Shown one piece after another: positions 10,544 to 20,183 of a DNA stretch of 64,000 bases. The stretch covers positions 1 through 64,000 of the forward strand of contig NZ_JAFFZE010000015.1 of the NCBI RefSeq assembly GCF_025165815.1, read 5' to 3'. The notes under the pieces were generated by a model, which ran no database searches, was not told the origin of the DNA, and worked only from the letters and a program-made list of their open reading frames with translations. Numbering within the stretch: the first letter of the stretch is position 1; each line of letters opens with the position of its first letter. The position numbers and the translations under genes were made by a program. This DNA comes from Actinophytocola gossypii. GTDB taxonomy: Bacteria > Actinomycetota > Actinomycetes > Mycobacteriales > Pseudonocardiaceae.

Positions 10544-10578
10544 ACCGCCGCCGGGTGCCCGTGGTACCCGGCGGCGGT
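10544..10578 (+). terminator. Terminator after the importer ATPase
   Basis: 13-bp perfect stem: ACCGCCGCCGGGT (10544–10556) and ACCCGGCGGCGGT (10566–10578), followed by GTTTTA, one of the more intrinsic-like terminators of the window. Confidence 0.75.
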
Positions 10579-10594
10579 GTTTTATGCTCGATAT

Positions 10595-10606
10595 CGACAC
10601 AGACCA
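10595..10606. promoter_or_regulatory. Possible GntR half-site before the SIS gene
   Basis: CGACACAGACCA contains the exact right half AGACCA of the DasR element; the left half is poor. It shares ACCAATC (10603–10609) with the good site before the importer operon (6074–6080). It lies about 45 nt before the start codon. Weak by itself. Confidence 0.3.
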
Positions 10607-10648
10607 ATCACCTTCAAGCAGGATTCGGGCACCCCGGGGGACCGTGAC

Positions 10649-11527
10649 GTGAGTTTTCTGTCCGAGGAGATCGCCAGCCAGCCGTCGCTGTGGGCCTCGT
10701 CCGCGCTCCGCGACCTGGCCGGAAGCGGCGACCTGCCGAAGCCGGGGGAGCGGGTGGCCGTGCTCGGCTGCGGCACCTCCTGGTACATGGCGCAGTCGTA
10801 CGCGGCGCTGCGGGAGGCCGCCGGCCAGGGCGAGACCGACGCGCTCGCGGCCTCGGAGTTCCCGGCCGACCGGCGCTACGACCGGGTGCTGGCGCTGACC
10901 AGGTCCGGCACGACAACCGAGGTCCTGGCCGCGCTCGCCAAGGTCCCCGCCGGCACGCCGACGGTCGCGATCACCGCCGACCCGGCCACCCCGGTCAGCG
11001 ACGCCGCCGGCGCGGTGGTCGCCCTGGACTTCGCCGACGAGCGCTCGGTCGTGCAGACCCGGTTCGCCACCTGCGCGCTGGTCCTGCTGCGCGCCCACCT
11101 CGGCGAGCGGCTGGACGGCCTGGCCGCCGACGGCGAGCGCGCCGTGGCCGCTCCGCTGCCCGCCGAGGTGCTGGACGCCGAGCAGGTCACCTTCCTCGGC
11201 ACCGGCTGGACGTTCGGGCTGGCCAACGAGGCCGCCCTCAAGCTCCGCGAGGCGGCGCAGGCGTGGACCGAGTCCTACCTCGCGATGGAGTACCGGCACG
11301 GCCCGATCTCCATCGCCGCGCCCGGCCGAGTGGTCTGGGTGTTCGGCGAGCCGCCGGCGGGCCTGCTCGCCGACCTGGCCGGCACCGGCGCGCACGTCGA
11401 GCACGCGCCGGGAGACCCGCTGGCCGACCTGGTCCGGGCGCAGCGCCTCGCCGAGTCCCTGGCCACGGCACGCGGCCTCGACCCCGATCGCCCGCGCAAC
11501 CTGGAGCGCTCGGTCATCCTCGGCTGA
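10649..11527 (+). CDS. SIS-domain sugar-phosphate isomerase/deaminase (AgaS/GlmS-like)
   Basis: 292-residue protein with two SIS (sugar isomerase) domains, related to the isomerase half of GlmS and to AgaS/FrlB-type deaminases, and therefore expected to act on an amino-sugar phosphate in the cytoplasm. The phosphosugar-binding motifs are GCGTSWYMAQ, LTRSGTTTE and, in the second half, TFLGTGWTFG and the catalytic-region segment AMEYRHGP. GTG start after a GGGGG stretch. Its position after an importer and before a GH109-like glycosidase supports an amino-sugar pathway. The exact reaction cannot be read from sequence. Confidence 0.82.
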   Translation: MSFLSEEIASQPSLWASSALRDLAGSGDLPKPGERVAVLGCGTSWYMAQSYAALREAAGQGETDALAASEFPADRRYDRVLALTRSGTTTEVLAALAKVPAGTPTVAITADPATPVSDAAGAVVALDFADERSVVQTRFATCALVLLRAHLGERLDGLAADGERAVAAPLPAEVLDAEQVTFLGTGWTFGLANEAALKLREAAQAWTESYLAMEYRHGPISIAAPGRVVWVFGEPPAGLLADLAGTGAHVEHAPGDPLADLVRAQRLAESLATARGLDPDRPRNLERSVILG

Positions 11528-11693
11528 CCCCGCGCCGACCACCGACCCGCCCGCCGTGCTGCACGGCATGCTCGCACCCCTGGGCGACGGCAACGCCGGT
11601 ACTGCTCCGATCGGCCGTAGCCCTGCTGCATGATCGTGTGTGATAGTGCCTTCACGGACGCAACTTCACGCACAACGGATCGGGGAGTGTGCA

Positions 11694-13052
11694 ATGAGCG
11701 AACAGGTGTCCCGCCGGGCGATGTTGCGTGGAGCCGCCGTCGCCGGTGTCGGGCTCGGAGTGGCCGGCACGACCGGGATCGAGGCGGCCGCCGAGGCCCC
11801 GCCGGCCAGGGGGCGGACGATGATCGGCGAACCGTTCCGGGCCACCGACGCGCCCCGGTTCGGCATCATCGGGCTCGGCAACCGGGGCGGCGGGATGCTC
11901 CCGCTGCTGCTCGCGATCCCGGGCGCCAAGGTCACCGCCCTGTGCGACATCCGCCCCGAGTTCGCCCAGCGCGCGGCGCGGACCGTCACCGAGGCCGGGC
12001 AGCCGGAGCCGGCCGTCTACACCGGCGGCGACGACGACTACGAGAACCTCTGCGCCCGCGACGACGTCGACTTCGTCTACATCGCCACCCCGTGGGAGTG
12101 GCACACCCCGATGGCGCTCACCGCGATGCGCAACGGCAAGCACGTCGGCGTCGAGTGCCCCATCGGGCTCACCCTCCGCGACCTCTGGGAGCTGGTCGAC
12201 ACCTCGGAGCGCACCCGCCGGCACTGCATCCAGCTGGAGAACTGCTGCTACGGCCAGAACGAGCTGCGCGCGCTGCGCATGGCGCACGACGGCAAGTTCG
12301 GCGAGCTGCTGCACGGCTCCGGCGCCTACCTGCACGACCTGCGCGAGCTGCTGTTCTCCAAGACCTACTACGAGGACCAGTGGCGCCGCCGCTTCCACAC
12401 GAAGATCGACGGCGACCTCTACCCGACGCACGGCCTCGGCCCGGTCGGCGCGTACATGGACCTGCACCGCGGCGACCGGTTCTCCCACATGACCTCGATG
12501 AGCACGCCCGCGCTCGCCCTGGCCGAGTACCGCGCCGAGCACATGCCGCCCGGCGACGAGACCTGGCGCGAACGCTACGTCAAGGGCGACGTCACGATGA
12601 GCCTCATCCAGACCGCCAAGGGCCGGGTGATCCACCTCGCGCACGGCGTGTCCAGCCCGCACCCGTACTCCCGGCTGAACCACCTGGCCGGCACCAAGGG
12701 CGTCTTCGAGGACTACCCGCCGCGCATCTACCTCGAGCCGGACATGAGCGGCCACGAGTGGGGCTCGTTCGACGACTACGCGTCCTACGACCACTGGCTG
12801 TGGACCGACGTCGGCCCCGGTCCAGGCGGACACGGCGGTATGGACTACCTGATGCTGTACCGCCTGGTGCAGTGCATGCGGCTTGGCCTGCCGCCGGACA
12901 TCGACGTCTACGACTCGGCCGCCTGGAACGCGCCGTTCCCGCTGAGCGTGCTGTCGATCCGGCACCGCGGCGCCTCGATCCCGTTCCCCGACTTCACCCG
13001 CGGCCGCTGGCGCACCCCGCACCCCGGCACCGACTCGGAGAAGCCCGCCTAG
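11694..13052 (+). CDS. Tat-exported Gfo/Idh/MocA protein, GH109-type glycosidase
   Basis: 452-residue NAD-dependent Rossmann protein with a Tat signal ([20 protein letters not shown]). The dinucleotide motif is [10 protein letters not shown], and [19 protein letters not shown] follows where dehydrogenase relatives have EKP. The blocks [20 protein letters not shown] and [17 protein letters not shown] match glycoside hydrolase family 109 (alpha-N-acetylgalactosaminidase), which uses NAD in a redox-assisted hydrolysis. ATG at 11694 preceded by GGGGAG. This suggests removal of terminal alpha-GalNAc outside the cell, feeding the neighbouring importer. Family membership is strong; substrate is inferred. 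Confidence 0.85.
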   Translation: MSEQVSRRAMLRGAAVAGVGLGVAGTTGIEAAAEAPPARGRTMIGEPFRATDAPRFGIIGLGNRGGGMLPLLLAIPGAKVTALCDIRPEFAQRAARTVTEAGQPEPAVYTGGDDDYENLCARDDVDFVYIATPWEWHTPMALTAMRNGKHVGVECPIGLTLRDLWELVDTSERTRRHCIQLENCCYGQNELRALRMAHDGKFGELLHGSGAYLHDLRELLFSKTYYEDQWRRRFHTKIDGDLYPTHGLGPVGAYMDLHRGDRFSHMTSMSTPALALAEYRAEHMPPGDETWRERYVKGDVTMSLIQTAKGRVIHLAHGVSSPHPYSRLNHLAGTKGVFEDYPPRIYLEPDMSGHEWGSFDDYASYDHWLWTDVGPGPGGHGGMDYLMLYRLVQCMRLGLPPDIDVYDSAAWNAPFPLSVLSIRHRGASIPFPDFTRGRWRTPHPGTDSEKPA

Positions 13053-13567
13053 CGCCGCCGGGACCGGAACGCCGCCACGTGCATCCGGTTCGCGCAGCGC
13101 GGTGAGCAGAACCGCTTGGTGCGGTTGGACGACGTGTCCAGGTAGTAGTTCGCGCACCCGTCGGCGCCGCAGCGGCCCCACCGGTCGAGCCCGTGCCGGA
13201 CGACGCCCTGCGCCATTCCCCACGCCGCCGCGGCCGCGACCTCGGTGGCCGGGGCGGCGTCGACGTCGGCGACGTGCACGTGCCAGTCCGCGATCTCGCC
13301 GTGCCCGGCCGACAGCCTCGGCCGCAGCGGGTGCGCGGACAACAGCGCGTTGACCTCGCGCAGCACGCCCTCGCCGTCGCCCGCCGCCGCCCGGTCGAGC
13401 ACCCGGCGCAGGCCGGCCGCCACCGGAACGAGTGCCGCGACGTCCTCCGGTGTCGCCCGCTCGGACCACCACGGCTCGTCGTGCAGCGCGGCCCGCAGCG
13501 CGTCGACGCCGGTCAGCTCGATGTTGGCCAGGCGCAGCGCGACGTCGATGTAAGCGGCGTTGTCCAT
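13049..13567 (-). CDS. CGNR zinc finger / ABATE domain protein
   Basis: 172-residue putative transcription factor. The N-terminal part is the ABATE domain common in actinobacteria ([16 protein letters not shown]…). The C-terminal part is a CGNR zinc finger with [12 protein letters not shown] and [20 protein letters not shown], giving four zinc ligands and a basic end. Its 3' end overlaps the stop codon of the convergent GH109-like gene by 4 bp. Function and targets are unknown; it could regulate the adjacent MATE gene, which starts 63 bp away in the opposite direction. Confidence 0.88.
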   Translation of the reverse strand: MDNAAYIDVALRLANIELTGVDALRAALHDEPWWSERATPEDVAALVPVAAGLRRVLDRAAAGDGEGVLREVNALLSAHPLRPRLSAGHGEIADWHVHVADVDAAPATEVAAAAAWGMAQGVVRHGLDRWGRCGADGCANYYLDTSSNRTKRFCSPRCANRMHVAAFRSRRR

Positions 13568-13629
13568 CCGCGGTCCTTACGGCTATCGTCAGGGGCGAAA
13601 CCCACTTCAGTACCTTACCGGGGGAGTCC

Positions 13630-14928
13630 GTGGGACAACCGCTGCGGCAGGTTCTCGGGCTCGCCGTGCCGGCGCTCGGCGTGCTCGCCGCCGAACCGCT
13701 GTACCTGCTGGTCGACACCGCCGTGGTCGGGCACCTCGGCGCGGTGCCGCTCGGTGGGCTGTCGGTCGGGGCGATCGTGCTCGCGCAGGTCTCCACCCAG
13801 CTGACCTTCCTGTCCTACGGCACCACCGCCCGCGCCGCCCGCCTGCACGGCGCCGGCCGCCGGACCGAGGCGGTCGCCGAGGGCGTGCAGGCCACCTGGC
13901 TCGCGATCGTCGTCGGGCTGGTGCTGGTCGCCGCCGGGCAGGCGCTCGCCGGGCCGGTCGCGCGGCTGCTCGCCGGGCCGGGGGAGGTGGCCGACGCGGC
14001 AGTGTCCTGGCTGCGGATCGCGTTGTTCGGCATCCCGTTCATCCTGGTCACGATGGCCGGCAACGGGTGGATGCGCGGCGTCCAGGACACCCGCAGGCCG
14101 CTGCGCTACGTCCTGGCAGGCAACGGGATCTCCGCCGTGCTGTGCCCGGTCTTGGTCTACGGCGCCGGCTGGGGCCTGGAGGGCTCCGCGGTCGCGAACG
14201 TCGTCGCGCAGCTGATCGCGGCCTCGCTGTTCTTCCGCGCGCTCGCCGTGGAGAAGGTGCCGCTGCGGCCCCGGCCGGCGACCATGCGCGCCCAGCTCAC
14301 GCTCGGCCGCGACCTCGTGCTGCGCAGCCTCGCCTTCCAGGCCTGCTTCGTCTCGGCCACCACGGTCGCCGCGCACACCTCGGTCGGCGCGGTCGGCGCG
14401 CACCAGATCGTGCTGCAGCTGTGGACGTTCCTGTCCCTGGTGCTCGACTCGCTGGCCATCGCGGCCCAGCAACTCGTCGGGGCGGCCCTCGGCGCGAACG
14501 ACGACCGCCGGGCCCGCGGCCTGGCCCGGCAGGTCACCGGCTACGGCCTGGTGTTCGGCGCCGCGCTCGGCGTGCTGTTCGCCGCCCTGTCCGGGCCGCT
14601 GCCCGGCGTGTTCACCTCCGACGGCGCGGTGCTCGCGGAGATTCCGCACGCGTGGTGGTTCTTCGTCGCCCTGCAACCGGTCGCGGGCGTGGTGTTCGCG
14701 CTGGACGGCGTGCTGCTCGGCGCGGGCGACGCGGCGTTCCTGCGCACGGCCACGATCGGCGCGGCGGCCGTCGGGTTCCTGCCGATGGTGTGGCTCTCGC
14801 TCGCGTTCGACTGGGGTCTGGTCGGCATCTGGACCGGGCTGACCGCGTTCATGCTGCTGCGGCTGGCCTCACTGCTGGGCCGCACCCGTTCCGGCCGCTG
14901 GGCGGTGGTCGGCGCCGTGCGCGTCTAG
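13630..14928 (+). CDS. dinF: MATE family efflux transporter (DinF-type)
   Basis: 432-residue transporter with twelve predicted transmembrane helices, belonging to the multidrug and toxic compound extrusion family. The GTG start at 13630 follows GGGGGAG. The N-terminal helix carries EPLYLLVDTAVVGHLGAVPLGGL, typical of the DinF subfamily. In mycobacteria dinF lies directly beside nrnA; here it lies 7.6 kb further on, beyond the sugar island. Its 3' end overlaps the convergent TetR gene by 60 bp. Likely substrates are cationic drugs or oxidised metabolites; none can be named. Confidence 0.9.
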   Translation: MGQPLRQVLGLAVPALGVLAAEPLYLLVDTAVVGHLGAVPLGGLSVGAIVLAQVSTQLTFLSYGTTARAARLHGAGRRTEAVAEGVQATWLAIVVGLVLVAAGQALAGPVARLLAGPGEVADAAVSWLRIALFGIPFILVTMAGNGWMRGVQDTRRPLRYVLAGNGISAVLCPVLVYGAGWGLEGSAVANVVAQLIAASLFFRALAVEKVPLRPRPATMRAQLTLGRDLVLRSLAFQACFVSATTVAAHTSVGAVGAHQIVLQLWTFLSLVLDSLAIAAQQLVGAALGANDDRRARGLARQVTGYGLVFGAALGVLFAALSGPLPGVFTSDGAVLAEIPHAWWFFVALQPVAGVVFALDGVLLGAGDAAFLRTATIGAAAVGFLPMVWLSLAFDWGLVGIWTGLTAFMLLRLASLLGRTRSGRWAVVGAVRV

Positions 14929-15513
14929 CGGTGCCAGGTAGCCGACCAGGGCGCGCTTCAGCTCGGCCACCCAGGCGTCCCGGTCGTCGCCCGCGCCCAG
15001 GATCGTGCCGAGCAGCGCGCCGAAGATCTGGGTGGCCACCACCGCGGTCCGGTGCACCTCGCCGGCCGGCAGGTGCGGCAGCCGGGCCGCGATGACCGAC
15101 CCGATCCGGCCGGCGACCGCCGCGTGCAGCTCGCGGGCCGGGGCGGCCACGTGCGCCGGCATGTCGGCGGCGGTGAACAGGGCCTTGAACCCGGGGTTGG
15201 CGACGTTGACCGCGATCATCGGGTCGACCATCCGGTCCACCAGTTCCGCCAGCGGCAGCGTCGCGAACCCGGGGTCGAACGCCTGCTCGTGCGCGTCGGC
15301 CAGGGCCGCCCGGTACCGCTCGGCCAGGCCCGCGGCCAGCGCCTCCTTGTTGCCGAAGAACTGGTACAGCGTGCCGGGCGACACACCGGCCCTGGCCGCG
15401 ACCGCGTTGGTCGTGCCCTTCGCGTACCCGTGCTCGGCGAACACCTCCGCCGCCGCGTCCAGCAGCTGCGCCATCCGCCGTTCCCCCCGCGCCTGACGCT
15501 TCCGTTCGGTCAT
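14869..15513 (-). CDS. TetR family regulator of the MMPL transporter
   Basis: 214-residue repressor. The N-terminal helix-turn-helix is clear ([42 protein letters not shown], split here only by reading). The C-terminal ligand domain is all-alpha. The ATG at 15513 has AAGGAG at the right distance; an in-frame extension upstream to 15609 has no such site and would run across the operator region. It is divergent from the MMPL gene, with two palindromes between them, so it very probably represses both itself and the transporter. Confidence 0.9.
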   Translation of the reverse strand: MTERKRQARGERRMAQLLDAAAEVFAEHGYAKGTTNAVAARAGVSPGTLYQFFGNKEALAAGLAERYRAALADAHEQAFDPGFATLPLAELVDRMVDPMIAVNVANPGFKALFTAADMPAHVAAPARELHAAVAGRIGSVIAARLPHLPAGEVHRTAVVATQIFGALLGTILGAGDDRDAWVAELKRALVGYLAPLDAHGADHRPAAGTGAAQQ

Positions 15514-15528
15514 ACAACTCCTTCGGGT

Positions 15529-15579
15529 TTGACAAACACGAGCAAACGCTCGTAATTTCGATTGCGAGCGATCACTCGT
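15529..15579 (+). promoter_or_regulatory. Promoter and twin TetR operator between tetR and mmpL
   Basis: Two 16-bp palindromes with the same architecture lie 26 bp apart centre to centre: ACGAGC-AAAC-GCTCGT (15538–15553, perfect 6-bp arms) and GCGAGC-GATC-ACTCGT (15564–15579, one mismatch). A consensus -35 TTGACA at 15529–15534 and a weak -10 TAATTT at 15553–15558 bracket the first palindrome on the mmpL strand, so a bound repressor would block RNA polymerase. Confidence 0.75.
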
Positions 15580-15611
15580 GTTCCTGTCGACCTTACCCCC
15601 TGGAGTCACCC

Positions 15612-17822
15612 GTGTCCCGTCCCGTGCTGGCCCGTCTCGGTCGGTTCGCCTACCGCAGACGCCGCCCGGTCCTCGTCGTCTCCGTCCTGCTCACCCTGCT
15701 GGTCGGCGTGTTCGGCGCCGGCGCGCTGAACGCCCTGTCGCTGTCGCGGATCGACGCGCCGGGCTCGGAGTCCGACCGGGCCCGCGCCGTGCTCGCCGAC
15801 CAGTTCGACACCGGCCCGCCCAACCTCGTCCTGCTGGTCACCGCCAAGGACGGCACGGTCGACGACATCCGCGCCGACGGCGAGCGGCTGACCAGGGAAC
15901 TCGCCGCCGAGCCCGGGGTCGCCGAGGTCGGCTCCTACTGGTCGCGCGGCGACTCACCGGCGCTGCGCAGCGAGGACGACACCGCCGGGCTGGTCCTCGC
16001 GCGCGTCCCCGGCGAGGTGAACGCCGCCCGCGAACGGGTCGGCGAGCTGGCCGAGCGATTCACCACAGAGACCGCCACCGTGCGGGTCGAGGCCGGCGGG
16101 CAGGACGTGGTGTTCCGCGAGATCGGCGCGCAGGCCAGGACCGACTTCCTGCGCGCGGAGCTGATCGTCATCCCGCTCGTGCTGGCGTTGCTGCTGCTGT
16201 TCTACCGCCGGATCACGCTCGCCCTGGTCACGCTCGGGGTCGGGGTGTTCTCCATCCTCGGCACGCTGGCGCTGCTCCGGCTGGTCGCCTCGGTCACCCC
16301 GGTGTCCACGTTCGGCGCCAACATCGCCCTGGTCATGGGGCTCGCGCTCGGTGTCGACTACTGCCTGTTCGTCATCGCCCGGTTCCGCGAGGAACTCGGC
16401 CGGGGCGCGACCGTCGAGGACGCGGTCGCCGGCGCGGTGCGCACGGCCGGACGCACGGTCCTGTTCAGCGGCATCACGGTGGCCACCTCGTTGCTCGCCC
16501 TGCTGCTGTTCCCGCTGTCGTTCCTGCGGTCCTTCGGCTACGCGGGCGCGTTCGTGGTGCTGACCGCGGTCGTCGGCGCGCTGGTGATCCTGCCCGCCGC
16601 GCTCGCCGTGCTCGGCCGGCGCGCGCTGCCGCGCCGGGAACGCGCGCCGAGGAACCTCTGGTACCGCCTGGCCAACGCCGTGATGCGCCGGCCGGTGCTG
16701 ACCGGCGGCGCGATGCTGGTCCTCGTGCTGGTGGTCGCCTCACCGGCGCTCGGCCTGCGGTTCGGCATGCCGGACGCGCGGATCCTGCCCGCCGACTCGC
16801 CGGGCCGTGCCACCGCCGACGAGATCCGCGAGGGCTTCGGCCAGGAGGAGTCCGACGCCGTCTACCTCGTCGCGCCCGAGGCCGGTACCGGCGACGTGGC
16901 CACCTACGCCGCCCTGCTGTCCGACGTGGACGGCGTGGCCCAGGTCGACTCCTCGGCCGGCTCCTTCGCCGGCGGCGACCCGATCGGACCCGGCAGCGAC
17001 CGCTTCACCTCCAACGGCGGCACCTACCTGGCCGCCATCCCCACCCAGGACGCCCTCCACGGCGACCCCGGCGACCTGATCGCCGACCTGCGCGCGGTTC
17101 CGGCCCCGTTCGACGTGCTCGTCGGCGGCAACCCGGCCGAGACCGTCGACTGGCGTGACGCGATGACCGAACGGTTGCCGCTCGTGCTCGCGGTGGTCCT
17201 GCTGCTGACCTTCGCCGTGCTGTTCCTGATGACCGGGAGCCTGTTGCTGCCGCTCAAGGCCACCGTGCTGAACCTGCTCAGCCTCGGGGTGATGTTCGGC
17301 GTGCTCGTCTGGGTTTTCCAGGACGGAAACCTCGCCGACCTCCTCGGTTTCACCGCGACCGGCACCCTGGAGTCGAGCATCCCGATCCTGATGTTCTGCA
17401 TCGTCTACGGGCTGTCCATGGACTACGAGGTGTTCGTCGTATCGCGGATCCGCGAGGAGTACCTGTCCGGGAAGGACGGCCGCTCGGCGGTGGCACTCGG
17501 ACTGCAGCGCAGCGGTCCACTGGTGACGGTCGCCGCGGTGATCCTGGCGGCGTCGTTCGCGGTCTACGCGACCGGCGGCGTGGTGTACCTCAAGATGATC
17601 GGCGTCGGCATGGCGGTGGCCGTGCTGGTCGACGCGGTACTGATCCGCGGCGTGCTGCTGCCCGCGTTCATCCGGCTGGCCGGCGACGCCAACTGGTGGG
17701 CGCCGGCCTGGCTGCGGCGCGTACACGAGCGGTTCGGGATCTCCGAGCAGGATGTGGGCAATCGCACGCTTAGCGATGCTAACGATGCGGGCCGCCGAGA
17801 CGCTGTAGCCACGGGGACCTGA
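15612..17822 (+). CDS. MMPL family RND transporter
   Basis: 736-residue inner-membrane transporter of the MMPL/RND class, which exports lipids or drugs using the proton gradient. It has two repeats of one plus five transmembrane helices with two large periplasm-facing loops (about residues 40–185 and 385–520). The essential transport motifs are recognisable in the helix 4 regions as GLALGVDYCLFVIARFREE and YGLSMDYEVFVVSRIREEY, each carrying the conserved Asp-Tyr. GTG start. It is controlled by the divergent TetR. It could confer resistance or export a lipid; neighbours do not decide. Confidence 0.92.
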   Translation: MSRPVLARLGRFAYRRRRPVLVVSVLLTLLVGVFGAGALNALSLSRIDAPGSESDRARAVLADQFDTGPPNLVLLVTAKDGTVDDIRADGERLTRELAAEPGVAEVGSYWSRGDSPALRSEDDTAGLVLARVPGEVNAARERVGELAERFTTETATVRVEAGGQDVVFREIGAQARTDFLRAELIVIPLVLALLLLFYRRITLALVTLGVGVFSILGTLALLRLVASVTPVSTFGANIALVMGLALGVDYCLFVIARFREELGRGATVEDAVAGAVRTAGRTVLFSGITVATSLLALLLFPLSFLRSFGYAGAFVVLTAVVGALVILPAALAVLGRRALPRRERAPRNLWYRLANAVMRRPVLTGGAMLVLVLVVASPALGLRFGMPDARILPADSPGRATADEIREGFGQEESDAVYLVAPEAGTGDVATYAALLSDVDGVAQVDSSAGSFAGGDPIGPGSDRFTSNGGTYLAAIPTQDALHGDPGDLIADLRAVPAPFDVLVGGNPAETVDWRDAMTERLPLVLAVVLLLTFAVLFLMTGSLLLPLKATVLNLLSLGVMFGVLVWVFQDGNLADLLGFTATGTLESSIPILMFCIVYGLSMDYEVFVVSRIREEYLSGKDGRSAVALGLQRSGPLVTVAAVILAASFAVYATGGVVYLKMIGVGMAVAVLVDAVLIRGVLLPAFIRLAGDANWWAPAWLRRVHERFGISEQDVGNRTLSDANDAGRRDAVATGT

Positions 17823-17849
17823 ACCGGAGCGATCACGAAACGGAGCATT

Positions 17850-19172
17850 GTGCGCACGCAGCGGGGAGCACTGTCCATCTGGGCCATCGCGGTCCTCGTC
17901 TACCTGGCGGCGGTGTTCCACCGCACCTCGCTCGGCGTGGCGAGCCTCGAGGCCTCCGTGCGCTTCGGGGTCGGCCCGGCCGCGCTCGGCACGTTCACCG
18001 TGCTGCAGATCGGCGTGTACGCACTCATGCAGGTGCCCACCGGGCTGCTCGTCGACCGGTACGGTCCGCGCCGGGTGCTGACCGTCGCCGCGCTGCTGAT
18101 GGGTGCCGGGCAGCTGCTGTTCGCGTTCGCCGTCTCCTACCCGCTCGGGCTGCTCGCCCGCGGGGTGCTCGGCGTCGGCGACGCGATGACGTTCGTCAGC
18201 GTGCTGCGCCTGGTCGCCGCGCACTTCCCGGCCAGGCGGTACGCGGCGCTGGCCGCGCTGACCGCCGCGCTCGGCGCCATCGGCAACCTGGTCTCGACGG
18301 TGCCGCTGAGCGCACTGCTCGACGGCGCCGGCTGGACCGCGACCTTCGCGGTGGCCGGTGCGGCGACCGTGCTGTACGCCGTCGTCCTGGCCACGCGGGT
18401 GCGTGACGGGGCGGCGGCGGAGCCGGACCGGGCGCCCGCCCGCACCGCCGGCATGGTGCCGTTGCTGCGATCGGTGCTCGGCCAGGTCCGGCTCGCGTGG
18501 TCCACCCCGGGCACCCGTCTCGGCTTCTGGGTGCACTTCTCCACGATGTTCGCCCCGGCCATGCTCGGGCTGCTCTGGGGCTTCCCGTACCTGGTGCAGG
18601 CGCAGGGGATGAGCGAGCCGGCCGCCGGCCTGCTGCTCGGCGTCCTGGTGGTCGGGGCGATCGTCGGCGGGCCGCTGGTCGGCACGGTGGTCAGCCGGTG
18701 GCCGGAGTGCCGGACGCCGCTGGTGGTCGCGTACCTGGTCACGGCGCTCGCGGTGTGGTCGGTGCTGCTCGGCTGGCCAGGTGGCCGGGTGCCGGCCGGC
18801 GTGCTGGTGGCCGGCTTCGCGCTGCTGTCGTTCGGCGGACCGGCGTCGTCGATCGGGTTCGCGCTCGCGCGGGACTACAACCCGCTGCGCCGCGTTGGCA
18901 CCGCGACGGGCGTGGTGAACGTGGGCGGCTTCGTCGCGATCACGGTCTCCGCGCTGTCGGTCGGGGTGCTGTTGGCGGCGTTCGGGCCGCTCGGGCCGCA
19001 GACCGCGTTCCGGATCGCGCTGCTGTCGGTGGTCGTCGTGCTGGTGGTCGGCCTGTGGCGGACGTCGGTGTGGTGGCGGCGGGCGCGGGCCGCGGTGTTC
19101 GACGCGGAGGCCCGTGGCGAGGCCGTGCCGGTCCAGATCCGGCGCCGGGCCTGGGACCTGGCCCGGGCCTGA
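17850..19172 (+). CDS. MFS transporter
   Basis: 440-residue major facilitator with twelve predicted transmembrane helices. The loop 2–3 motif reads GLLVDRYGPRRVL, close to the family signature GxLaDrxGrkxxl. GTG start with GGAG upstream, 27 nt after the MMPL stop, so it may share that transcript. The C-terminal tail is basic and cytoplasmic. Overall resemblance is to nitrate/sugar-phosphate-like or general metabolite MFS proteins of actinobacteria; the substrate is unknown. Confidence 0.88.
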   Translation: MRTQRGALSIWAIAVLVYLAAVFHRTSLGVASLEASVRFGVGPAALGTFTVLQIGVYALMQVPTGLLVDRYGPRRVLTVAALLMGAGQLLFAFAVSYPLGLLARGVLGVGDAMTFVSVLRLVAAHFPARRYAALAALTAALGAIGNLVSTVPLSALLDGAGWTATFAVAGAATVLYAVVLATRVRDGAAAEPDRAPARTAGMVPLLRSVLGQVRLAWSTPGTRLGFWVHFSTMFAPAMLGLLWGFPYLVQAQGMSEPAAGLLLGVLVVGAIVGGPLVGTVVSRWPECRTPLVVAYLVTALAVWSVLLGWPGGRVPAGVLVAGFALLSFGGPASSIGFALARDYNPLRRVGTATGVVNVGGFVAITVSALSVGVLLAAFGPLGPQTAFRIALLSVVVVLVVGLWRTSVWWRRARAAVFDAEARGEAVPVQIRRRAWDLARA

Positions 19173-19197
19173 GCGAACGCTGCTGAATAATGGCGCG

Positions 19198-20103
19198 GTG
19201 CCCCCTCCCGCCACCAAACAGCGTGTCGTCGTGCCCCCCGGCCTGGTCGTGGTCGACAAGCCGGACGGCCTGACCTCGCACGACGTCGTCGCGCGGGTCC
19301 GGCGGATCATGGGCACCCGCAAGGTCGGCCACGCCGGCACGCTCGACCCGATGGCCACCGGGGTGCTGGTGCTCGGCATCGAGCGGGCCACCAAGCTGCT
19401 CGGCCACCTCGCCCTGGACACCAAGGCGTACCTGGCCACCATCTCGCTCGGCTCGGCCACCACCACCGACGACGCCCAGGGCGAGGTGCTGTCGACCGCG
19501 CCGGTCGACCAGGTCACCGACGAGGCGATCACCGCCGGGATCCGCGCGCTGACCGGATCCATCCAGCAGGTGCCGAGCGCGGTGTCTGCGGTGAAGGTCG
19601 ACGGCAAGCGCGCCTACGCGCGGGTGCGGGCGGGGGAGGAGGTCGCGCTGGCGGCGCGGCCGGTCGAGGTCTCCCGGTTCGACCTGCTGGCCGCGCGGCG
19701 TACCGGCGAGACGATCGAGCTGGACGTGATGGTCGAGTGCTCCTCCGGCACCTACGTCCGCGCACTGGCCAGGGACCTCGGTGCCGCGCTCGGCGTCGGC
19801 GGGCACCTCGCGGCACTGCGCCGGACGAGGGTGGGCCCGTTCGACCTGCGGGTGGTGACCACGCTGGACCGGCTCGCGGACGCACCCGGCCTGTCGCTGC
19901 CGATGGACGCCGCGGTGGCCGCCGCGTTCCCCCGCCGGGACGTCGACGAGCGGTCGGCGGCCGCCCTGCTGCGCGGCCGGCGGCTGCCGGCGGCGGGCAT
20001 CGCCGGCACCTACGGCGTGTTCGACCCCGCCGGCCGGGCGGTCGCGCTCGCCGTCGACGAGGGCGACGCCAGCCGTTCCCTCGTGGTGCTCACCCCGGCC
20101 TGA
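19198..20103 (+). CDS. truB: tRNA pseudouridine(55) synthase
   Basis: 301-residue enzyme that converts U55 of the T-loop of all tRNAs to pseudouridine. The catalytic motif is HAGTLDPMATGVL (catalytic Asp), followed by KAYLATISLGSATTTDD, VPSAVSAVKVDGKRAY and the SSGTYVRALARDLG block, all diagnostic. The C-terminal extension resembles the actinobacterial TruB_C domain. GTG start at 19198, just 25 nt after the MFS stop; no strong ribosome binding site is seen. ribF, its usual neighbour, follows after one small inserted gene. Confidence 0.95.
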   Translation: MPPPATKQRVVVPPGLVVVDKPDGLTSHDVVARVRRIMGTRKVGHAGTLDPMATGVLVLGIERATKLLGHLALDTKAYLATISLGSATTTDDAQGEVLSTAPVDQVTDEAITAGIRALTGSIQQVPSAVSAVKVDGKRAYARVRAGEEVALAARPVEVSRFDLLAARRTGETIELDVMVECSSGTYVRALARDLGAALGVGGHLAALRRTRVGPFDLRVVTTLDRLADAPGLSLPMDAAVAAAFPRRDVDERSAAALLRGRRLPAAGIAGTYGVFDPAGRAVALAVDEGDASRSLVVLTPA

Positions 20104-20106
20104 ACC

Positions 20107-20139
20107 CGCTTTCCCCGCGATGAAAGCGACGGGAAAGCG
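20107..20139 (+). terminator. Possible hairpin after truB
   Basis: CGCTTTCCC (20107–20115) and GGGAAAGCG (20131–20139) form a 9-bp stem with a 15-nt loop just after the truB stop. No T-tract follows. Confidence 0.4.
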
Positions 20140-20183
20140 TCGCCGAGATCCTCTTCCCACCACCGAGAGAGGGGAGAGCGAAC

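Noticed and set aside
10649-11527. Glutamine–fructose-6-phosphate transaminase (GlmS).
   Set aside because: The N-terminal glutamine amidotransferase domain with its catalytic Cys1 is absent; only the SIS half is present.
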